Assembly (NCBI RefSeq): GCF_902167145.1 | Contig: NC_050097.1 | Location: 43,260,095-43,324,094, forward strand | Source: Zea mays | Taxonomy: Eukaryota > Streptophyta > Magnoliopsida > Poales > Poaceae | Length of the DNA: 64,000 nt | Direction: 5' to 3' | Shown here: positions 57,990 to 64,000 of the stretch, piece by piece | How the letters are laid out: each line of letters opens with the position of its first letter | How positions within the stretch are numbered: the first letter of the stretch is position 1 | The notes under the pieces: model-generated | Database searches by the model: none | Told to the model about the DNA's origin: nothing | What the model saw: only the letters and a program-made list of their open reading frames with translations | Position numbers and translations under genes: made by a program

Positions 57990-59364
57990 TGAAGGAAACG
58001 AGTGACGCCTACTAGGGGGGTGAATTAGGACTTCTAAAACTTTCACTAAACTAGGCCACAATTAAATCCCTAGAGCAAAACCTATGCAAATAATCAAACT
58101 AGAAATGTGCAAACTAGGTTTTGTCTAAGTGTTGCTATCTCTACCGCAATGGCTAAGTTTCAATCTACACTATATAAGTATGAATACAAGATTGAAACTT
58201 AAATGCTTAATATAAATGCGGAATCTTAAAGAGCAAAGTAGAGAAGCAAACTCTAGTGTATGACACCGGTATTTTTACCGAGGTATCTGGAACCGCACAA
58301 GGTTCCGACTAATCCTCGTTGGTGCCCCTACGCAAAGGGAAGCCCACGCGAGGGCCAAGCACCTCGGTCGAGTAACTCCATAGAGAGCCGCGGGCCTTCT
58401 CCACGCGCAAGTGGTGCTCCGCTTCCGGCTCCTCTCAGACGCTCCCCGCCGTCTTCACTATCGAGCTTCCGGCTGAAACGCCGTGGGCCTCGTTCCCTCC
58501 GTACATGGTGGCGGCCGTGACACAAACACGGTTGTCACGGTCTCGCAAGACTCTCACCCCACTCGGTACAATTACAACGACACACGCAAGAGCCGAGGGG
58601 TTGTAAGGTTTATCTAAACTCACTCAACAATATAGGGTTCACCTAGAACAAGTGCTAAAGCGGTCTAACTAACCTAAGCACTTCGTAAAGCACCTACGCT
58701 AATCACCGAGTGATTCTATTAAGTACTTGGGTGTAAGAGCACTTGGGAATGTCTACAATATGTCTTGGTATGTTGCTTGGGCTCCCACACTTGGAAATGG
58801 CCGGTTGGGGGTGTATTTATAGCCCCCAACACAATAGAGCTGTTGGAGAAAAGTTTCTGTTCTCTGCGGCACACCGGACAGTCCGGTGGTGCACTGGACA
58901 GCGCACTGTAGCATGTCCGGTGCGCCTAGCCGTTGCCCTGTCAGAGCAGGTGACCGTTGGCGCCGCAGGCTTTCCACACCGGACAGTCCGACCCTCACAC
59001 CGGACAGTCCGGTGGTCTTCTCTCCGGGTGCCACCTGGAACTAGTCGTTGGGCTGTGGTTCCCTGGTGCACCGGACAGTCCGGCGTGTGGGCACCAGACA
59101 GTCCGGTGTGCCACCGGACAGTCCGGTGCTCCACGCATAGACAGTCCACAAGCAGCACACACCTTCAATCTTGGACTTTTCTTTGATCTTCTTAATGTCT
59201 TCTTTTGAGGTGTTGCTTTCCTCAATTCCTTAGTCCAAGTAATTCTTGCATCCTGTGAACTACAAACATAAACACTAGAGAAACTTATTAGTTCACGGAT
59301 TATGTTGATCATCAAACACCAAAACTCAATTAGCCAAATGGCCCGGGGTCCATTTTCCTTACAT
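57990..59364 (-). mobile_element. 5' LTR of the gag-only element (1375 bp)
   Basis: Complete, TG...CA on the minus strand. It contains palindromes at 58869-59135 and a minus-strand TATAAATA near 58813-58820. Compared with the 3' copy it has an additional palindrome-containing stretch near 59080-59120. Confidence 0.92.
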
Positions 59365-59480
59365 AGTCTTTTGGGGCGATTGGGCCTTTCCCTGAGTTGG
59401 GTGTGCTTAATGAACTGTTGGGCTCCGGGCAACCCTAATTTGTTGGGCCTCGGCCAACCCCACCTAGGCTGGGTGTATCA

Positions 59481-59593
59481 ATATGCACCTGAATAAATGA
59501 CATCTAGACAAACTAGTTAGTCTATGTGGTTTGTGTTGGATGTCAACCACCAAAATCTATTTATAGGAAATGGTTAACCCTATTTCCCTTTCA
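59481..59593 (-). mobile_element. 3' LTR of the Ji-like element, proximal part
   Basis: On the minus strand it begins TGAAAGGGAAATAGGG and is followed 113 bp later by the TRIM-like element; the LTR goes on at 40572. Confidence 0.88.
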
Positions 59594-60533
59594 ATCTCCC
59601 CCTTTTTGGTGATTGATGCCAACACTAACCAAAGCAAATATGAAGTGTAGAAATGTAACTAGTTTGCAATTGAGATAGATGTGCATAGGTTACTTAGAAT
59701 TAAACCAATTGAAATACTTTAAACATATGACTAAGAATGAATGGATTGCTTTTCTTTTGTTTAACATTTTGGACCACATTTGCACCACTTGTTTATTTTT
59801 GCAATTCCTTTTGGAAAAATTGTTTCAAAATCTTTTGCAAATAGTCAAAGGTATAAAAATACGATTGCAAGAAGCATTTTTAAGATTTGAAATTTCTCCC
59901 CCTATTTCAAATGCTTTTCCTTTGACTAAATGAAAGCTCCCCATGAATGAATTCTCCTCTTAACTTTCAAGAGGGTTTTGAAATAGATACCAATTTGAAA
60001 AACAATTTTGAAATACCAAATGAGATACCAATTGAAATTTTACTTTCACATATCAATTGAAAATTAGATACAAATTGAAAATACACCAATGAAAAATTCC
60101 TTTCGAGGCTAACACAAGTCCCAATTGAAATAAACATTTGTGAAAAAATTGAAATGGTGGTGCGGTCCTTTTGCTTTGGGCTTAATACTTTCTCCCCCTT
60201 TGGCATTAAGCGCCAAAAACGGAGAACTTGAGAGCCCTTTTGACATTTTCTCCCAAATGGTAAAATAAATATGAGTGAAAGGTTATACCAATTGAGAGTT
60301 GTAGGAGTAACGACAAAGGGTAAATGATACCGTCAGAGTTGGAGTGCAAGCCTTGTCTTTGCCAAAAACTCCATTTCCCTTTCAATCTAAGACTAATTAT
60401 AGAAATACACTTGAAAGCACATTAGTCTTAGCATTGGCATAAGAAGAATAAGAAATATGCATTTGTACCAAATGAAAGAGACATGATCAAAGGTATATAC
60501 ATGAGCTATGTGTGCAATGTTTCAATCAAAGTT
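59594..60533 (-). other. 3' non-coding region of the Ji-like element
   Basis: It has no gene. Purine tracts on the minus strand (AAAAAGGGGGAGAT next to the LTR, further ones near 59900 and 60193) form the multiple-PPT arrangement of Sireviruses. AT-rich otherwise, with repeated TACCAATTGAAA units at 59988-60085. Confidence 0.7.
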
Positions 60534-63500
60534 CTAAGAATCAAGTATATTTAGTTCATTCCTAAGTTTGCTAAAGGTTTTCTCATCTAGTGGCTTGGTA
60601 AAGATATCGGCTAATTGGTTGTGGGTGCTCACATAAGCAATTTCAATATCCCCCTTTTGTTGGTGATCTCTCAGAAAGTGATACCGAATGTCTATGTGTT
60701 TAGTGCGGCTGTGTTCAACGGGATTATCTGCCATGCGGATTGCATTCTCATTATCACATAGGAGAGAAACTTTACTCAACTTGTAGCCATAGTCCCTAAG
60801 GGTTTGCCTCATCCAATGTAATTGCGCACAACAATGTCCTACGACAATGTACTCGGCTTCGGCGGTGGAAAGAGCTACGAAGTTTTGTTTCTTTGAAGCC
60901 CATGACACCAGGGATCGTCCCAAAAACTGACAAGTCTCTGATGTGCTCTTTCTATCAATTTTACATCCGACATAATCGACATCGGAATACCCGATTAGAT
61001 CAAAGGTAGATCCCTTTGGGTATCAAATCCGAAACTTAGGAGTGTAAACTAAATATCTCATAATTCTTTTCACGGCCCTAAGGTGAACTTTCTTAGGATT
61101 TTCCTAGAACCTTACACACATGCATACATAAAGCATGATATCCGGTCGAGATGCACATAAGTAGAGTAAAGAACCTATCATCGATCGATATACCTTTTGG
61201 TCCACGGACTTACCTCCCGTGTCGAGGTCGAAATGCCCATTGGTTCACATGGGTGTCTTGATGGGTTTGCCATTCTTCATTCCAAACTTCTTAAGTAATG
61301 TCTTGAATGTACTTGGTTTAGCTGATGAATGTGCCCTCTTGGAGTTGCTTGATTTGAAATCCAAGAAAATACTTCAACTCCCCCATCATAGACATCTCGA
61401 ATTTTTGTATCATGATCCTACTAAACTCTTCACAATTTGACTTGTTAGTAGACCCAAATATAATATCATCAACATAAATTTGGCATATAAATAAGTCTTT
61501 TGCAACAGTTTTAGTGAAGAGAGTAGGATCGACTTTTCCGACTTTGAAGCCATTAGTGATAAGAAAGTCTCTTAGGCATTCATACCATGCTCTTGGGGCT
61601 TGCTTGAGCCCATAAAGCACTTTTGAGAGCTTATATACATGGTTAGGGTACTCATTATCTTCAAAGCTGGGAGGTTGCTCAACATAGAACTCTTCCTTGA
61701 TAGGTCCATTGAGGAAGGCACTTTTTACGTCCATTTGATAGAGCTTAAAGCCATGGTAAGTAGCATAGGCAAGTAATATACGAATTGACTCAAGCCTAGC
61801 TACGGGTGCATAAGTTTCTCGAAATCCAAACCTTCGACTTGTGAATATCCCTTTGCCACTAGTCGGACTTTGTTCCTTGTCACCACACCATGCTCATCTT
61901 GCTTGTTGCGGAATAACCACTTGGTACCTACAACATTTTGATTAGGACGTGGAACTAAATGCCATATCTTATTCCTTGTGAAATTATTGAGCTCCTCTTG
62001 CATTGCCACCACCCAATCTGAATATCTTAATGCATCCTCTATCCTGTATGACTCAATGGAAGACACAAAAGAGTAATGTTTACAAAAATGTGCAACTCGA
62101 GATCTAGTGGTTACCCCCTTGTGAATGTCACAAAGAATGGAGTTAACAGGGTGATCTCTTTGAATTGCTTGGTGGACTCTTGGGTGTGGCTGTCTTTGGT
62201 CCCTAATTTCTTGATCATCATCCTTGTCTTCATTATCTTTATCTCCCCCTTGATTAATGTCCTCCTCTTGAGGTGGCTCATCTTATTGATCTTCATCTTC
62301 ATCAATTTGAGCCTGATCCTCATCTTGGGTAGGTGGAGATGCTTGCATAGAAGATGATGGTTGATCTTGTGCTTGTGTGGTCTCCTCGGATTCTTTTGAA
62401 CACACATCACCAATGGACATGTTCCTAAGCACAACACATGGAGCCTCTTCATCATCTTATTCATCAAGATCAACTTGCTCCACTTGGGAGCCATTAGTCT
62501 CATCAAACACAATGTCACAAGAAACTTCAACTAATCAAGTGGACTTGTTGAAGACTCTATATGCCTTTGTGTTTGAGTCATAACCTAGTAAAAAGCCTTC
62601 TACAACTTTAGGAGCAAATTTAGAGCTTCTACCTCTTTTAATAAGAATAAAAAATTTGCTCCCAAAGACTCTAAAATATGAAACATTGGCTTTTTACCAG
62701 TGAGGAGTTCATATGATGTCTTCTTGAGGATTCGGTGAAGATATAACCGATTGATGGAGTAGCAGGCGGTGTTAATCGCCACGGTCCAAAACCGGTCCGG
62801 TGTCTTGTACTCATCAAGCATGGTTCTTGCCTTGTCCAGTAGAGTTCTATTCTTTCTCTCCACTACACCATTTTGTTGAGGTGTGTAGGGAGAAGAGAAC
62901 TCATGCTTGATGCCCTCCTCCTCAAGAAATCCTTCAATCTGTGAGTTCTTGAACTCCGTCCCATTATCGCTTCTTATATTTTTGATTCTTAGTCCGAACT
63001 CATTTTGAGCTCATCTTAAGAGTCTCTTTAAGGTCTCTTGGGTTTGAGATTTTTCCTGCAAAAAGAATACCCAAGTGAAGCGAGAATAATCATCCACAAT
63101 AACTAGACAGTACTAACTCCCGCCGATGCTTATGTAAGCAATCGGGCCGAATAGATCCATGTGGAGTAGCTCAAGTGGCCTGTCAGTAATCATGATGTTC
63201 TTGTGTGGATGATGAACCCCAACTTGCTTCCCTGCTTGACATGCGCTACAAATCTTGTCTTTCTCAAAATGAACATTGGTTAGTCCTAAAATGTGTTATC
63301 CCTTTAGAAGTTTGTGAAGATTCTTCATCCCAACATGGGCAAGTCGGGATGCTAGAGCCAGCCCATATTAGTCTTAGCAATTAAGCAAGTGTCTAGTCCA
63401 GCTTGGTTATCATTAAAATCAACTAAGTATAGCTGGCCATCTAGCACTCCCTTAAATGCTATTGAATCATCACTTCTTCTAAATATAGTAACACCTACAT

Positions 63501-63760
63501 TAGTAAATAGACAGTTGTAGCCCATTTTGCATAATTGAGAAATAGAAAACAAGTTGTAATCTAAGGAATCTACAAGAAAAACATTGGAAATAGAATGGTT
63601 AGGAGATATAGCTATTTTACCCAAACCTTTGACCAAACCTTGATTTCCATCCCCGAATGTGATAGCTCTTTGGGGATCTTCATTTTTCTCGTATGAGGAG
63701 AACATCCTTTTCTCCCCTGTCATATGGTTTGTGCACCCGCTATCGATTATCCAACTTGAA
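60534..63760 (-). pseudogene. Sirevirus pol: protease, integrase, RT, RNase H; several lesions
   Basis: Read on the minus strand: retropepsin motif (IIDSGCTNHMTG near 63750), GAG-pre-integrase (63723-63352, ISNVFLVDSLDYNLFSISQL), integrase core with NGTEF near 62960 and PYTPQQNGVVERKNRTLL near 62870-62830, an acidic linker, RT (62066-61318: GTKWLFRNKQDEHGVVTRNK, MDVKSAFLNGPI, YGLKQAPRAWYE, catalytic YVDDIIF near 61470) and RNase H (about 61017-60534: ALSTAEAEYI, CDNENAIRMADNPVEHSRTK, ADIFTKPL). Lesions: frameshift near 61822, TAA after GTFIS at 61318-61320, TGA for Trp near 61018-61020, plus breaks in the integrase and linker. All domains are still recognisable, so decay is moderate. Confidence 0.9.
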
Positions 63761-63790
63761 CCACATGATGCATATACCTACAACACAAGT

Positions 63791-63955
63791 TTAGGCCTTG
63801 TTCTTAGGTACCCAAATGGTCTTGGGTCCTTTCACATTAGAAACAAGTACCTTGGGTACCCAAACACAGGTCTTTGGACTCTTGTGTTTGCCCCCAACAT
63901 ATTTGGCAACTACTTTGCCTGATTTGTTAGTGAGCACATAAGAAGCATCAAAAGT
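63791..63955 (-). pseudogene. C-terminal end of Sirevirus gag (partial)
   Basis: The minus strand reads FDASYVLTNKSGKVVAKYVG, then two WVPK repeats and the stop TAA at 63791-63793. Upstream of 63955 a stop appears in this frame, so the gag is also damaged. The rest is outside the window. The gag tail stops before the protease motif, as in Sireviruses where gag and pol are separate frames. Confidence 0.75.
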
Positions 63956-64000
63956 TTAAATGAAATATTATGTTCATTTGATGCATTAAGAATTTTCTTC

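Larger units (their letters stand above)
41066..59364 (-). mobile_element. Gag-only Sirevirus-like retrotransposon without pol
   Basis: The 5' LTR is 59364-57990 (minus), starting TGTAAGGAAAATGG and ending TTTCCTTCA. Then come a Met-tRNA primer site (57987-57972), a gag frame (57907-55822), a region with several purine tracts (about 55440-54971) and the 3' LTR (54970-54191 plus 41641-41066), which the gypsy element splits. Flanks are TAGTA (41061-41065) and TAGTC (59365-59369). The interior is only about 3.0 kb and contains no protease, integrase or RT; copia pol normally needs about 4 kb. It must have moved with enzymes supplied by another Sirevirus. It lies in LTR2 of the TRIM-like element. 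Confidence 0.9.
40573..59480 (+). mobile_element. TRIM-like mini-retrotransposon, interrupted
   Basis: Two direct repeats of about 282 bp, starting TGATGAGGACATCC (second copy TAATGAGGAC) and ending GGGTGTATCA, flank an interior of only 40 bp (40855-40894). The interior begins with TGGTATCGGAGC, which matches the initiator-Met tRNA primer site used by many plant retroelements, and ends with a purine-rich AAGAAGGTGGGAA. LTR1 is 40573-40854; LTR2 is 40895-41065 continued at 59365-59480. Flanks are TTATG (40568-40572) and ATATG (59481-59485), a 5-bp duplication with one mismatch. It encodes nothing and would need enzymes in trans. It lies in the Ji-like 3' LTR. Orientation is set by the primer site. 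Confidence 0.85.
39419..64000 (-). mobile_element. Ji/Opie-like Sirevirus (Ty1/copia), 5' part outside the window
   Basis: On the minus strand the visible order is gag tail (63955-63791), pol (63760-60534), 3' non-coding region with several polypurine tracts (60533-59594), and the 3' LTR starting at 59593. The LTR is split into 59593-59481 and 40572-39419 by the TRIM-like element. It starts TGAAAGGGAAAT and ends CGACTTTCA; summed length about 1267 bp. AGTCG at 39414-39418 should be its target duplication; the partner is outside. Order (protease-integrase-RT-RNase H) and LTR text are those of maize Sireviruses. Its pol is decayed. Confidence 0.92.

Noticed and set aside
40128..59150. Regular palindromic repeats, at first sight CRISPR-like
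   Set aside because: They lie in Sirevirus LTRs, have irregular spacing and similar rather than unique spacers, and the genome is a plant.

Overview
The window is nuclear DNA of a grass, most likely maize (Zea mays) or a very close relative. The evidence is GC-rich, intron-containing monocot genes, Sirevirus (Ji/Opie-type Ty1/copia) LTRs carrying the CACCGGAC-type palindrome, a Ty3/gypsy element of the GC-rich Huck-like type with an antisense gene, and retrotransposons nested inside one another. The species is inferred from memory of these families, not from a search.

Layout. 1-4985: an L1-type LINE on the minus strand, cut by the left edge, with both reading frames open. About 4985-5204: an unrecognised coding-like fragment next to the LINE 5' end. 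5205-9530: non-coding repeats, including one terminal-inverted-repeat transposon. 9531-16150: a gene island with an LHT-type amino-acid transporter (+), a plastid-type multi-pass membrane protein (+) and a GPI-anchored lipid-transfer protein (-). 16150-20890: AT-rich spacer with MITE-like sequences. 20892-27354: a second, full-length but decayed LINE (+) flanked by a perfect 16-bp target duplication. 28066-30885: a class I formin gene (+). 30886-34990: spacer with tandem duplications and a cluster of four related MITEs. 35000-36725: a degenerate copia pol. 36888-38277: a solo LTR with target duplication.

38922-64000 is a nest. A Sirevirus-type LTR fragment (38922-39418) is interrupted by a Ji/Opie-like Sirevirus (minus strand, 39419 to beyond the window). 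The 3' LTR of that Sirevirus is split by a TRIM-like element with about 282-bp LTRs and a 40-bp interior (40573-59480). The second TRIM LTR is split by a gag-only Sirevirus-like element (41066-59364). The 3' LTR of that element is split by a Huck-like gypsy element (41642-54190) with a perfect 5-bp target duplication. Every junction was read from the sequence.

The four host genes (transporter, plastid membrane protein, LTPG, formin) have no evident shared pathway; they are ordinary plant genes in an island between transposon blocks. I found no RNA gene, no CRISPR array and no credible new defence or metabolic system. The most unusual objects are the minimal TRIM-like element, the two elements that lost pol but kept gag and cis signals, the multi-exon antisense gene in the gypsy element, and a stop-free in-frame intron in the LTPG gene. 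Exon boundaries were worked out by hand from splice sites, reading phase and family similarity.
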